DNA from: an uncultured Flavobacteriaceae bacterium
GTDB lineage: Bacteria; Bacteroidota; Bacteroidia; Flavobacteriales; Flavobacteriaceae
Length of the DNA: 64,000 bases
Direction of reading: 5' to 3'
Assembly (NCBI GenBank): GCA_947502975.1
Contig: CANNBV010000005.1
Coordinates: 124,001-188,000, forward strand
Part shown: piece after piece, positions 28,082 through 37,349 of the stretch
Layout of the letters: the number at the start of each line of letters is the position of its first letter
Numbering within the stretch: the first letter of the stretch is position 1
Program-made: the position numbers and the translations under genes
Notes under the pieces: generated by a model
Databases searched by the model: none
The model's input: the letters and a program-made list of their open reading frames with translations, nothing else
What the model was told of the DNA's origin: nothing

Positions 28082-29488
28082 CTATCTTCTTTGAAAGTAC
28101 TTACTAAACACTAAAAACAGTGCTCCACATAGCAACCAAGCAGGAAGCGTTACAAAAGATAAAAACACATCGAACTGCAACGATATAAAGTAGAACAATC
28201 CAAAACTGATTGCCCAGGCCCAAAACACAGATTTATTAAATGATAAGTTAGCTTCTTGGGCATAATTCTTTATTATACCAGCCTTCTTATGGAAGAAATG
28301 CTCAAATACAATTATTGCTCCAAATGGTGCTAATATAAATCCGTACAGCGCCACAAAACCTAATAATTTCATTGCAAAAGCTGGAAATAAACCAGCAATA
28401 GTAGCAACAGTTCCCGCTAATATTGTCACCTTAGCAGTAGATAGCTTCGGTAAAATAGCCTGAAATGCTAAACCAGCTCTATAAATCGTTGGGTTAGCCG
28501 TAGTCCAACCTGCCAATACAACAGCTATTATTCCAAAAATACCAATCGCATTGTTAGCTAAAGGGCCAGGAGCTACTGGTGGCGCATCTCCATTACTTAA
28601 AAAAGCTTGTGCTTCGGGAGATTTTAAATAAACAGCGTACAACAATGCTGCAGCTATCCAAGCCATATAATGACCAACGTACATACCTGCAGCAGTTGCC
28701 CATCCTGCTTTTGCCTCTTTTGCAAATCTAAATACTGATAAATCAGACATTCCAACATGCATGGCAGCATTAGCAAACCAAGACCAAATTACCACATGCC
28801 AAAAGGTGAACTTTATTTGTCCAGGAAATGGCTCGGAGCCTTCTCCCCATATATCCCAAAATTCAGAAAAACTCGAAACACCTAATTGCTTTAAAGCAAC
28901 AACACCAGCAGCTACAAAAGCCAAAACAATAATAGGAGACATCCAATTGGCTGCTTTCGTTACTGTATCATATCCCCGTGCAGCAATTATCGATATCACT
29001 GCCCCGATTAATATAACTATAATAACCCACGTTAATCCATTGGGTATAGTATCTGTCAATTTCGGCATTGGCATATCAAAAGGAATACCAACAGCAGTTG
29101 CAGAAACTGTAATCATCGCTCCTGCCAAAAAACAAAATAAAATACCATTAGCTAAATTATAACCTGTAACTAGTTTTTTACCGCAGATTTTTTCAAGTTG
29201 ATAGTAAAGTGTTAGTCTGTTTTTAATAGCTATTTCTGCTGTCAAAAATCGCCAACTTAACACAGCCAAGAGGTTTCCTATCAATAATCCTACTATCAAA
29301 TCAAAAGCACTAACTCCAGCCGTTAAAAACAAAGGACCTATCATAAACTCAGTTCCTGCAGCGTGCTCTCCAGCATACATACCTATAAAACTTTTCCAAC
29401 CTTTGAGTCTAGATTTAGGAACGGGCGTTCTTTCAAATTCCCCTCCTGCTAATTCTTCAATATCGTGTTCAATGTCATGTTGGCTCAT
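28082..29488 (-). CDS. Purine-cytosine-permease-like (NCS1-type) membrane transporter
   Basis: A 468-aa inner-membrane carrier with about 12 transmembrane helices. The N-terminus (SRLKGWKSFIGMYAGEHAAGTEFMIGP, a longer run at about 23-49) and the ARGYDTVTKAANWMSPIIVL and GWTTANPTIYRAGLAFQAIL regions resemble NCS1/cytosine-permease-like proteins. It is the last gene of the rhamnose operon, 24 bp after the lactate dehydrogenase gene. The nucleobase specificity of characterised family members probably does not apply. A role in importing rhamnose or a derivative is inferred from position only. Confidence 0.75.
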   Translation of the reverse strand: MSQHDIEHDIEELAGGEFERTPVPKSRLKGWKSFIGMYAGEHAAGTEFMIGPLFLTAGVSAFDLIVGLLIGNLLAVLSWRFLTAEIAIKNRLTLYYQLEKICGKKLVTGYNLANGILFCFLAGAMITVSATAVGIPFDMPMPKLTDTIPNGLTWVIIVILIGAVISIIAARGYDTVTKAANWMSPIIVLAFVAAGVVALKQLGVSSFSEFWDIWGEGSEPFPGQIKFTFWHVVIWSWFANAAMHVGMSDLSVFRFAKEAKAGWATAAGMYVGHYMAWIAAALLYAVYLKSPEAQAFLSNGDAPPVAPGPLANNAIGIFGIIAVVLAGWTTANPTIYRAGLAFQAILPKLSTAKVTILAGTVATIAGLFPAFAMKLLGFVALYGFILAPFGAIIVFEHFFHKKAGIIKNYAQEANLSFNKSVFWAWAISFGLFYFISLQFDVFLSFVTLPAWLLCGALFLVFSKYFQRR

Positions 29489-29512
29489 AAAAATATGTTT
29501 TAGTTAGTGTTT

Positions 29513-30658
29513 TTAATACGTAATTAAGTGTTCTGGGAAATCTGTGGTTTTTTCACAGCATAATTGTTCCATAACTTGTTGTAATTCTGTTTTTAATAAT
29601 GAAATAGTGTGATCACCTCCTTTTTTACCCAGAGCAGAAACGCCATACATAAACGAACGCCCCATAAAAGTGAATTTTGCGCCACTTGCCATTGCTCTTG
29701 CCACATCGGGACCAGAACGTAAACCACTATCCATCATCACCTCGATTTGGTCACCATACTTCTCTGCAATAGTTGAAAGCGGCTTAATAGTAGATTGTCC
29801 AGCATCTAACTGGCGTCCACCATGATTTGAAACTATAATACCGTCTAAACCTAATCTTATGGCCTCTTCGGCATCATATTCTGATGCTACTCCTTTTAAA
29901 ACTAATTTACCTTTCCACATATCGCGAATTGGTTTTATTTTTTCTTCGTTTAATCTGCCACTAAAAGTGTCATCCATAAACTTCCCTAGCTGTTTTAAAT
30001 CTAATCCTTTAGGCATATATGGTTTCAAAACCTGAAAATTAGGTATGCCATATTTTAATGTTTCTATACCCCAATGTGGTCTTCCTAATACCTGTAAAAC
30101 ATTACTTAAATTCATCTTTGGTGGCATCGCTAATCCATTCCTGATATCTCTTGGTCTAAATCCAAACGTTGGAACATCACAAAGAATCACCAAAACAGGA
30201 CATTCAGCATCTGATGCTCTTTTAATGATATCATCACGCAACCTATTTTCTGTAGGATGATATAATTGAAACCATGCTTTTCCTTCAGTAAGTTCGCTAG
30301 CTCTTTCAATACTTGTAGTTGTAACAGTACTTAAGATAAAAGGAATATTATGCTCAAAAGCAGCTTTGGCCAATATTTCTGGTGAATTAGGCCACATTAA
30401 ACCTTGTAGACCAACTGGTGCAATTCCAAAAGGTGCATCATATTCAATACCAAATAATTTTGTTTTCAACGATGAGCCATGATGTTTTCTTAAATAATTT
30501 GGCTTTAATTGTACTTCTCTGAGTTCAGAGGTATTTCTAACTAAATTTACATCTTCATTACAACCTCCATCTAAGTATTCAAAAGCAAACTTTGGTATTT
30601 TCTTTTTAGCTTTTGCTCTTAAATCATCAATCGAAGGATAGCGGGTATCAAAACTCAT
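29513..30658 (-). CDS. lldD: FMN-dependent L-lactate dehydrogenase / alpha-hydroxy-acid oxidase
   Basis: Oxidises L-lactate to pyruvate with FMN. The family fold is shown by PSIDDLRAKAKKKIPKFAFEYLDGGCNED, FGIAPVGLQGLMWP, LVLKGVASEYDAEEA and the catalytic His in SNHGGRQLD (about residue 278), followed by DSGLRSGPDVARAMASGAKF with the FMN phosphate site. The 381-aa length is normal. In this operon it would take the lactate made from L-lactaldehyde by the SDR half of the aldolase fusion and feed pyruvate to central metabolism. Another alpha-hydroxy acid is possible as a substrate. Confidence 0.92.
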   Translation of the reverse strand: MSFDTRYPSIDDLRAKAKKKIPKFAFEYLDGGCNEDVNLVRNTSELREVQLKPNYLRKHHGSSLKTKLFGIEYDAPFGIAPVGLQGLMWPNSPEILAKAAFEHNIPFILSTVTTTSIERASELTEGKAWFQLYHPTENRLRDDIIKRASDAECPVLVILCDVPTFGFRPRDIRNGLAMPPKMNLSNVLQVLGRPHWGIETLKYGIPNFQVLKPYMPKGLDLKQLGKFMDDTFSGRLNEEKIKPIRDMWKGKLVLKGVASEYDAEEAIRLGLDGIIVSNHGGRQLDAGQSTIKPLSTIAEKYGDQIEVMMDSGLRSGPDVARAMASGAKFTFMGRSFMYGVSALGKKGGDHTISLLKTELQQVMEQLCCEKTTDFPEHLITY

Positions 30659-30669
30659 AGTTTATATTT

Positions 30670-31959
30670 TTAGGTTAAGAATTTCTCTCTTAAATCTTCT
30701 ACCTGATTATCATTTATGGGTACCATATCTCCTAATGAATTACCCAAAACAATAGATTTTGCACTGAATTCAGCGACTTCTAAATAGTCAAAAGTTTGCA
30801 ATAATTTATCACCAGTAATTATTACAGAGTCATTTTCAATAATGGAAGCTGTGGCACAATTATCAACCATCTCAGAATTATTATTTCTTTTGAAATGCTC
30901 CCCATATTTTACCATATGTATATCTTGAAGAAAAATCCAACTCTCAGGAATAGTGCGTACGTTTAAATAAGATCCTGTAACACCAAAAGCCATTAGATAT
31001 GGAGATTGTGTCATTATTATTGAATTTACTTCCGGATTACGATTATAAATTTCCTGATGTATCCAAGTAGCTCTACTAGGAATTTTTCCTGCTTCCCTAT
31101 GTCCATCTTTAATTTGAACAATATCATCCAGCTCTAAATCCCAACGATTAACATTTGTTGGAGTAATAAGAAAATCGCTGTTCTTCCAACGCATAGATAC
31201 AGTTCCATATGAACTTATCATCAATCCTTGTTGACAGGAACGTTGTACAATTTTACAAATTTCCAAACGCTTTTCAACTTCATCCGAAGGATAATCTACA
31301 TCTTCCATTTCGGGTAATACACCAGTTGCTTGCGCTTCAAATTCATCAATATCTGCGTCAGACAAATACTTGGGTGTGCCTATTTGAGAACCGTATAAAA
31401 TTGTCCTAGCACAAAACTCTAAGGCCTCAAAACGTTCAAAAGCATCTGTTAAATCACTTCCACCAAGAACAGTTCCGTGATTTTCCATGATTATGGCTTT
31501 ATAACCTTTTTTAAACTCCTCAGCAATTACATCTCCCAAATCATCACTTCCTGGTAATCTATATTTTGCATAACCAATTGGTCCACAAATATGTCTTGCT
31601 TGAGAAATAATATTTGTATTTGGAATTTGACGTACAATACTGAACGAGACTAAAGCAGGCGGATGTGCGTGAATTACAGATGTAATATCTGGTCTAGCTT
31701 CATAAATAGCCTTGTGAAACGGAAACTCCGAAGATGGTTTATGTTTTCCTATAATAGTGCCATCCTTTTTTACACAAATAATATCTGAAGCTCTTAACGA
31801 ACCTTTATCAATTGCCGAAGGTGTTACCCAAATATCGCCATTTACATCTATTATCGAAATATTTCCACCAGAAGTTGTGGTCATCCCGCGTTTGTATATA
31901 CGATCAATTATTTCAGTGATTTGATCTCGTGGGTGAACTAATTTAATGTTTTTAGACAT
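30670..31959 (-). CDS. Tandem class II aldolase/adducin-like protein, second half lacking metal ligands
   Basis: A 429-aa protein made of two class II aldolase/adducin modules. Module 1 (about 5-210) keeps the zinc histidines (HAHPP; MENHGTVLGG) and the glycine-rich TTSGGNISI phosphate site. Module 2 (about 220-425) keeps the fold (SYGTVSMRWKNSDFLITPT) but has MTQSP in place of HAHPP and ENDSVIITG in place of ENHG, so its metal site is lost. It is co-transcribed with the rhamnose genes. It may be a second sugar-phosphate aldolase or epimerase; the degenerate half could be regulatory or structural. The operon already has an aldolase in the fusion protein. Confidence 0.82.
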   Translation of the reverse strand: MSKNIKLVHPRDQITEIIDRIYKRGMTTTSGGNISIIDVNGDIWVTPSAIDKGSLRASDIICVKKDGTIIGKHKPSSEFPFHKAIYEARPDITSVIHAHPPALVSFSIVRQIPNTNIISQARHICGPIGYAKYRLPGSDDLGDVIAEEFKKGYKAIIMENHGTVLGGSDLTDAFERFEALEFCARTILYGSQIGTPKYLSDADIDEFEAQATGVLPEMEDVDYPSDEVEKRLEICKIVQRSCQQGLMISSYGTVSMRWKNSDFLITPTNVNRWDLELDDIVQIKDGHREAGKIPSRATWIHQEIYNRNPEVNSIIMTQSPYLMAFGVTGSYLNVRTIPESWIFLQDIHMVKYGEHFKRNNNSEMVDNCATASIIENDSVIITGDKLLQTFDYLEVAEFSAKSIVLGNSLGDMVPINDNQVEDLREKFLT

Positions 31960-32009
31960 GCTGTAGAATTTGAAAACAAAGTATTATATATTTTGAAAAT
32001 GTACGTTTT

Positions 32010-33392
32010 TTAAACTTTTCCGCTAATTATAAACGGAACATGCTTTTTAAGGGCATAGTTTTCCTTTAAAAATTTTGAATTCAATTTATTATCTAAAATT
32101 GCTATAGCAGCTCCTAAAGCGGAACCTAGAGATGCATCAGTTGTACTAAGCTTTTTGTCCCTGAAATGATGGGTTAAAAGCTTTATATAAATATCATTAT
32201 TACTAAAACCGCCATCAATATATATACTTGCAATATTATCATTACCCAGTGCTTCTTTTATTTTTTTAATCTGGAGTTGTACAAGCTCAACCATCAGTTG
32301 GTGGTATGCATGTTCGTATTTATGGTACGATAAATGAGTTTTCTCGGGCATGTCTTCATCTGAAATACTTTCCCATCTAAAACAATGCTTAAAGTCCTGC
32401 ATGATTTCAAAATAGGTGTCATAATCAAAATTTACAGTAGTATGATAATCTTCATCTACGGAAAACCGTTTATTAAGTTTATCTACCTGAACTTTATATT
32501 CATTACCTAAAAACATACGTGTAGCCTTAACAGCTTTACCATTAATACGCATGTAATTAATTGTATCTTCTTCGTAAACACCTGCTGAAACAGGTTCTTC
32601 CGTAAACGGATTAAACACAATACTCCATGTTCCTGTGGAAACTAAGACAAACTTTTTATCAATACTTCTCACATAAGGCAGTAATGCCGCAGAACTATCA
32701 TGAATACCAACCCCTATTTTTATACGTTTTCCGTTGTAGTTCATGTTGGTACTAGTTTCTGTTGAAACTATTTGAGGAAGGATTTTATTAATACCTTCTT
32801 TATATACCCAATCATGATAATCTCTTTTACTATAATCCCATAATGCTGTATGACAGCCAATACTGGTATACTCACTTAAAGAAATACCAGTAAAAATATA
32901 ACTTAGATACTGTGGTAAATGCAATGAATATTTAATCTTTTTATAAACCTCAGGCTTCCTTTTTTTTAACCAATATAACTGCAAACCAGAGTTTAGCATA
33001 CTCAAATCGCCACATCCAGTAGTTTTAAGGAATTTATCTCGTGGACCATATTCTTGAAGAAAATCATTGACTAAACTATCTGGTAATGGTTTTGTATAAT
33101 TATAAAGCGGTGTTAACGAATTACCTTCTTTATCAATATGGACAAAGCTAGCGCCATAGGTAGAAAAGTTAATGGCTTTGATATCAAACTTATCCGATTT
33201 TAGAATACGGTCAAAAACTGACTTTAACCACTTTTTTAATTCGGCAAGATCTTCAGTTGGATGCCCATCCTCATCTTTAATTTCTTTAAATGAAATATAC
33301 TCTTTATGTACCTCCTTGAAATCCTTGTCAAATAGATAAAACTTTTTATTAGTTTTTCCGATATCAAAAACTGCAGTTACCTTTTGTTTCAT
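32010..33392 (-). CDS. rhaB: FGGY-family carbohydrate kinase, probable L-rhamnulokinase
   Basis: Phosphorylates L-rhamnulose to L-rhamnulose 1-phosphate. Seen are the N-terminal phosphate loop FDIGKTNKKFYLFD (about 10-23), LVSTGTWSIVFNPF, and the C-terminal adenosine motif SIYIDGGFSNNDIYIKLL with SLGSALGAAIAI. The 460-aa length is normal for FGGY kinases. It sits 9 bp downstream of the isomerase gene, between isomerase and aldolase-type genes, which supports the rhamnulose substrate. L-fuculokinase is the nearest alternative. Confidence 0.88.
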   Translation of the reverse strand: MKQKVTAVFDIGKTNKKFYLFDKDFKEVHKEYISFKEIKDEDGHPTEDLAELKKWLKSVFDRILKSDKFDIKAINFSTYGASFVHIDKEGNSLTPLYNYTKPLPDSLVNDFLQEYGPRDKFLKTTGCGDLSMLNSGLQLYWLKKRKPEVYKKIKYSLHLPQYLSYIFTGISLSEYTSIGCHTALWDYSKRDYHDWVYKEGINKILPQIVSTETSTNMNYNGKRIKIGVGIHDSSAALLPYVRSIDKKFVLVSTGTWSIVFNPFTEEPVSAGVYEEDTINYMRINGKAVKATRMFLGNEYKVQVDKLNKRFSVDEDYHTTVNFDYDTYFEIMQDFKHCFRWESISDEDMPEKTHLSYHKYEHAYHQLMVELVQLQIKKIKEALGNDNIASIYIDGGFSNNDIYIKLLTHHFRDKKLSTTDASLGSALGAAIAILDNKLNSKFLKENYALKKHVPFIISGKV

Positions 33393-33401
33393 AACATCAC
33401 A

Positions 33402-34682
33402 TTAAAGTCCTGTAGCTACAGTATGTTTACCTCTTTCTTTAATAAGTTGATCTCTAACACCTAAATTTCTATAGGCATTTATTGGATGTATAGCACCGCC
33501 TGTAATTAAACGTGCTTTTTCTATTAATGGCCTTACATCTGTTCTATAAGCACCTTGCAAAATCTCTTGACATTTCACGACATCATTATCTAATTGTGCT
33601 ACTTTTAAGGCTTTCTGATCGATTAACATCGCTTTCGCATAAGCTTCCTGAATAGCTTCAAGGGACTGAATTAAATCTTCTAAAGGATCTTTCACGTTAT
33701 GGCTTGCATCAATCATCCACGCTAAATCAGGGTTTTGCGGGTTGTTTTGCATACCATATACCAATTCATTAAAAATCAGGAATAAAGCATAAGGTTTAAT
33801 ACTTCCAACAGTTAAATCGTCATCACCATATTTACTATCATTAAAGTGGAATCCACCTAACTTACCTTTTAGCTGTAAAATTGATACAATTTGTTCTATG
33901 TTAGAATTTGGCAAGTGATGCCCTAAATCTACCAGCGTGTAAGCTTTATCTCCACAACCATTGGCCAACATTAGTGATGCCCCCCAGTCTTGAATAACTG
34001 TACTGTAAAAGTTTGGTTCATAAGGCTTATACTCTACTAGCATGCTCCAATCCTCTGGAAGCCCCTTATAAATATCTATTAAACTGTTTTGAGTGTTTTG
34101 AAATGCTGTTTGAAAGTTATTTTGTCCTGGAAAACATGAACCATCTGCTAACCATACGGTTAGCGCTTTAGAACCTAATTTATCTCCAATTTTAATAACA
34201 TCTAAATTATGCTGAATAGCTTGATCTCTAACTGCTTTACTCGTATTACTTAAAGAACCATATTTATAGGTTCCTGCTGCATTTTTTTGATCTTGGAATG
34301 TATTAGAATTTACAGCATCAAATTTGATGTTTAAAGCATCTGCTTTTTCTTTGATGGTGTTATAATCTGAAGGAATATCCCATGGAATATGCAGCGATAC
34401 CGCTCCTGCTGTTTGTGTTAAACTGTGTAAAACACCAATATCATCAATTTTCTCCTCTAGATTTGATGGTTCGCCGTAGAATCCAAAACGTCCAAAACGT
34501 GTTCCACCTGCTCCTAATGCCCAACTTGGTATTGCTACCTGAAAATCAGCTAAATTAGAGACTATATCATTTACATTGTGTCCGTTATTGGTTAATCTAT
34601 TGGCTAAAAAATCAAAACTTTCTGTATGACTTTTTAATTCTCTTTGATTATAATCTGAAATTTGTTCTTGTTGTATTTTCAT
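33402..34682 (-). CDS. rhaI: L-rhamnose isomerase, RhaI (Pseudomonas stutzeri) type
   Basis: Converts L-rhamnose to L-rhamnulose. It is the 426-aa TIM-barrel type rather than the E. coli RhaA type: WALGAGGTRFGRFGFYGEP, SLHIPWDIPSDY, the metal ligands in LVEYKPYEPNFYS and TLVDLGHHLPNSNIEQIV, and KLGGFHFNDSKYGDDDL. It starts after a 194-bp gap behind the aldolase-fusion gene that contains a terminator-like hairpin, so its expression could differ from the first gene. Confidence 0.92.
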   Translation of the reverse strand: MKIQQEQISDYNQRELKSHTESFDFLANRLTNNGHNVNDIVSNLADFQVAIPSWALGAGGTRFGRFGFYGEPSNLEEKIDDIGVLHSLTQTAGAVSLHIPWDIPSDYNTIKEKADALNIKFDAVNSNTFQDQKNAAGTYKYGSLSNTSKAVRDQAIQHNLDVIKIGDKLGSKALTVWLADGSCFPGQNNFQTAFQNTQNSLIDIYKGLPEDWSMLVEYKPYEPNFYSTVIQDWGASLMLANGCGDKAYTLVDLGHHLPNSNIEQIVSILQLKGKLGGFHFNDSKYGDDDLTVGSIKPYALFLIFNELVYGMQNNPQNPDLAWMIDASHNVKDPLEDLIQSLEAIQEAYAKAMLIDQKALKVAQLDNDVVKCQEILQGAYRTDVRPLIEKARLITGGAIHPINAYRNLGVRDQLIKERGKHTVATGL

Positions 34683-34706
34683 GAATTAAATTTTGTTAAA
34701 GAAAAG

Positions 34707-34740
34707 AAACTTCCATAAATATTGTTATTCATGGAAGTTT
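34707..34740 (-). terminator. Hairpin between the aldolase fusion and rhaI: partial terminator or processing site
   Basis: A 10-bp perfect stem (AAACTTCCAT with ATGGAAGTTT) has a 14-nt loop. On the minus strand it is followed by CTTTTCTTT, only a loose U-tract. It sits 25 bp before the rhaI ATG, which suggests attenuation or mRNA stabilisation more than full termination. Confidence 0.5.
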
Positions 34741-34773
34741 TCATTTTCAACTAAACTAACTAAACAACTATTT

Positions 34774-34790
34774 AACTCGATAATCGAGTT
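34774..34790. promoter_or_regulatory. 17-bp palindrome upstream of rhaI
   Basis: AACTCGATAATCGAGTT is an inverted repeat with a single central base. It is in the 194-bp gap before rhaI. It could be an operator or a hairpin in the polycistronic mRNA; no regulator is assigned. Confidence 0.4.
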
Positions 34791-34876
34791 TGAAATATTT
34801 CGAGTGTTACCACGAAATTAAAAAGTTTATTCTATTAAATGCTTCGAGACCTTGTCTCAAAAAAATATTTACAAAA

Positions 34877-36982
34877 TTATCTAACAAAAGCGTTAGCCAT
34901 TCCTCCATCAACATTAATAATGTTTCCAGTAGACTTGTCAAGTATTCCCACTAAAGAGAATACACCATTTGCAATATCATCTGGAGTAATAATTTCATGC
35001 AATAAATTTCTTTTTGCATAAAATGCTGGTAACTCATCTACCGCAATACCATTAGCTTTCGCTCTACCTTCTGCCCATGCACCTTCCCAAATTTTACTAC
35101 CTACTATAACGCCATCAGGGTTTACGGTATTTACACGTACTTTATCTTTTGCTAATTCGGCAGCTAATAAGCGTACCATATGTTGTTGGGCAGCTTTTGC
35201 TGTACCATAGGCTACATTATTCGGTCCAGCCACTAAGCCATTTTTACTTGCTATTGCAATATAGTCTCCACCAAGTCCTTGCTTACGTACTATAGCTGCA
35301 AATTGTTTTGCTAAATCAAACTGACCTTTAACTAAAATCCCTTGAAGAATATTCCAGTCTTTATCTGTAGTATCCTCTAATGGTTTTGAAATCGCTAATC
35401 CAGCACTATGAACAATGATATCTACACCACCAAATTCAATACAAGCCTTTTTATAAGCACTTGCAATAGATTCGGTATTGGTAACATCACAAACAGCATA
35501 GGAGGATACATCTCTTGCATAAGTTCCATTTGCTTCAACCAACGATTCTTCATTAATATCGGTTAACACTACATTAGCACCTTCAGCAGCTAATTTATCA
35601 GCAATTGCTTTACCGATACCTCCACCTGCTCCAGTGATTAATGCAACCTTACGAGATAATGGCTTCTCTTTTGGCATACGCTGCAATTTTGCCTCTTCCA
35701 ATAACCAATACTCAATATCAAATGCCTCTTGTCTTGGTAAAGAAGTGTAAGACGTAATAGCCTCAGCTCCTCGCATTACATTAATCGCATTGATATAAAA
35801 CTCACTAGCCACACGTGTCGTTTGTTTGTTTTTTGCAAAACTGAACATACCAACTCCCGGATAAATAATAATCACAGGATTTGCATCTCGAATTGCTGGA
35901 CTATTATCTTTTTTACATGTATTATAATAATCTACATATTCTTGACGATATGCTTCAAATGCTGGTTCTAATTTCTTTAAAATTGCATCGGCATCAGACA
36001 AATCTTCATTTTTATCTAAGCTTAATACTAAGGGTTGAATTTTTGTTCTTAAAAAGTGGTCAGGACACGAAGTCCCCATAGGTGCTAAACGCTCCAAATC
36101 ATTACTATTGATGTACTCCATCACCACATCAGAATCCGAGAAATGGCCAATCATTCTATTTTCCGAAGAACATAACCCTCTTAATAATGGCATTAATTGT
36201 GCTGCTTTTTCTGAGCGTTGTTCTTTTGGTAAGCTCTCAACTTTTTGTCCGCCAAAAACAGGACCTCCGGCTTCAATTTTTTTAGTGATATAATCCGAAG
36301 CCATTTCAATAACCTCTAAACTATTCATATAACATTCATATGAAGTATCTCCCCAAGTAAATAAACCATGACTTCCTAAAACAATACCTCTAATACCAGG
36401 ATTGTCAGCTAAACATTTTTCCAATTGCAAGCCCAAATCAAAACCTGGTTTTTGCCATGGCACCCAGCCCATAGTATCGCCCCAAATTTCTTTGGTTACT
36501 TTCTCGCTATCTTCAGCAGCCGCAACGGCAATTAAGGCATCAGGATGTAAGTGATCAATATGAGTGAATGGTAATAAACCATGTAACGGCGTATCAATTG
36601 ATGGTGCTTTACTATCTAAATCAAAAATACAATGATTAAAAAGCCCCACCATGCGGTCTTCATCATGAAGCCCTTGGTAGACATTTTTTAAATCTCTTAA
36701 TCGTTTGGTATATAATCCTGCAATACCAGATCTCGTTAACGTTCCAATATCGCCACCAGAACCTTTAACCCACATTACTTCAACTTGTTCGTTAGTTAGA
36801 GGATCGGTCTCTATAGTTTTGCAACTGGTGTTACCTCCACCATAATTAGTAATTCTTAAATCTGCACCTAATATATTAGATCGGTATAAAAATAATTCTA
36901 CTTGGTTATCTCCTAATGCATCCGCCTTGGCATCGTCCCATAGGTAATCAACGTATTCAAATGTTTTGGTAATTTCCTTCAT
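34877..36982 (-). CDS. Rhamnulose-1-phosphate aldolase / L-lactaldehyde dehydrogenase fusion
   Basis: A 701-aa bifunctional enzyme. Residues about 20-420 are a class II aldolase domain with zinc ligands in FTHIDHLHPDALIAVA (about 137-145) and LGSHGLFTWGDTSYE. It splits rhamnulose 1-phosphate to DHAP and L-lactaldehyde. Residues about 435-700 are a short-chain dehydrogenase with LITGAGGGIGKAIADKLA, VHSAGLA and YGTAKAAQQH, ending VDGGMANAFVR. This domain would oxidise the lactaldehyde to lactate. The layout matches the RhaEW/YuxG-type fusions of other bacteria. It is the first gene of the rhamnose operon, with the shared 20-bp activator element and a perfect -7 box upstream. Confidence 0.93.
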   Translation of the reverse strand: MKEITKTFEYVDYLWDDAKADALGDNQVELFLYRSNILGADLRITNYGGGNTSCKTIETDPLTNEQVEVMWVKGSGGDIGTLTRSGIAGLYTKRLRDLKNVYQGLHDEDRMVGLFNHCIFDLDSKAPSIDTPLHGLLPFTHIDHLHPDALIAVAAAEDSEKVTKEIWGDTMGWVPWQKPGFDLGLQLEKCLADNPGIRGIVLGSHGLFTWGDTSYECYMNSLEVIEMASDYITKKIEAGGPVFGGQKVESLPKEQRSEKAAQLMPLLRGLCSSENRMIGHFSDSDVVMEYINSNDLERLAPMGTSCPDHFLRTKIQPLVLSLDKNEDLSDADAILKKLEPAFEAYRQEYVDYYNTCKKDNSPAIRDANPVIIIYPGVGMFSFAKNKQTTRVASEFYINAINVMRGAEAITSYTSLPRQEAFDIEYWLLEEAKLQRMPKEKPLSRKVALITGAGGGIGKAIADKLAAEGANVVLTDINEESLVEANGTYARDVSSYAVCDVTNTESIASAYKKACIEFGGVDIIVHSAGLAISKPLEDTTDKDWNILQGILVKGQFDLAKQFAAIVRKQGLGGDYIAIASKNGLVAGPNNVAYGTAKAAQQHMVRLLAAELAKDKVRVNTVNPDGVIVGSKIWEGAWAEGRAKANGIAVDELPAFYAKRNLLHEIITPDDIANGVFSLVGILDKSTGNIINVDGGMANAFVR

Positions 36983-37010
36983 ATTTAATATTAAGATGAA
37001 TTAATGACTC

Positions 37011-37057
37011 CAAAAATATATTTGAAAATAAACTTTTGTATCCTGTACTATACCGTA
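37011..37057 (-). promoter_or_regulatory. Promoter and activator element of the rhamnose operon
   Basis: On the minus strand, TACGGTATAG then TACAGGATAC (37038-37057, 10-bp repeat) is followed after exactly 19 nt by TATTTTTG (37011-37018), a perfect -7 box. The leader would be about 22 nt. Confidence 0.65.
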
Positions 37058-37188
37058 AAGCAGAAAATTGTTCTTAAAAATATGCTTTTTATTTGTAAAA
37101 ACTAATTACAATGTTCTTTTCCAATTACTTAGAATAGAAAAAGTAAAGGTTCAAATAAATACCTTTAACTTTTTAAAATTTCAAAAAA

Positions 37189-37201
37189 GGTGTTGTACAC
37201 C
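37189..37201. promoter_or_regulatory. GGTGTTGTACACC palindrome, candidate GntR operator
   Basis: An inverted repeat of two 5-bp arms around TGT, in the middle of the divergent region upstream of fbp. The GntR-family gene just downstream of fbp is the natural candidate to bind it. Only one copy was noticed. Confidence 0.4.
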
Positions 37202-37250
37202 ATACAAAAATTAAAAAATTAGTAGAGAATCATAAGATGTTCAAATTAGA

Positions 37251-37297
37251 TACAGGATAACGCAGGATGGCTTACATACATACGAAACATAACTTTG
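37251..37297 (+). promoter_or_regulatory. Promoter and activator element of fbp
   Basis: TACAGGATAACGCAGGATGG (37251-37270, two 10-bp repeats) is followed after exactly 19 nt by TAACTTTG (37290-37297), a perfect -7 box. No TTTG-type -33 is present; the repeat occupies its place. Confidence 0.65.
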
Positions 37298-37349
37298 AAC
37301 CATAAAAATTTCACTTAAAAGCAATAACTAAAGCGAATCAATCATTTTT

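Larger units (their letters stand above)
36983..37349. other. 367-bp divergent regulatory region between the rhamnose operon and fbp
   Basis: It holds two outward promoters, each with the TACAGGATA-type element 19 nt upstream of a perfect -7 box, and a GGTGTTGTACACC palindrome between them (37189-37201). I see no ORF and no RNA gene in it. Confidence 0.75.

Noticed and set aside
28082-29488. Annotation of the permease as a true cytosine or purine transporter
   Set aside because: Only the fold is shared with NCS1 proteins. The rhamnose-operon context makes a nucleobase substrate unlikely, so no specific substrate was assigned.
34846-34858. GAGACcttGTCTC hairpin next to an A/T run as a terminator of the aldolase-fusion gene
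   Set aside because: On the coding (minus) strand the T run comes before the hairpin, not after it, and the stem is only 5 bp.
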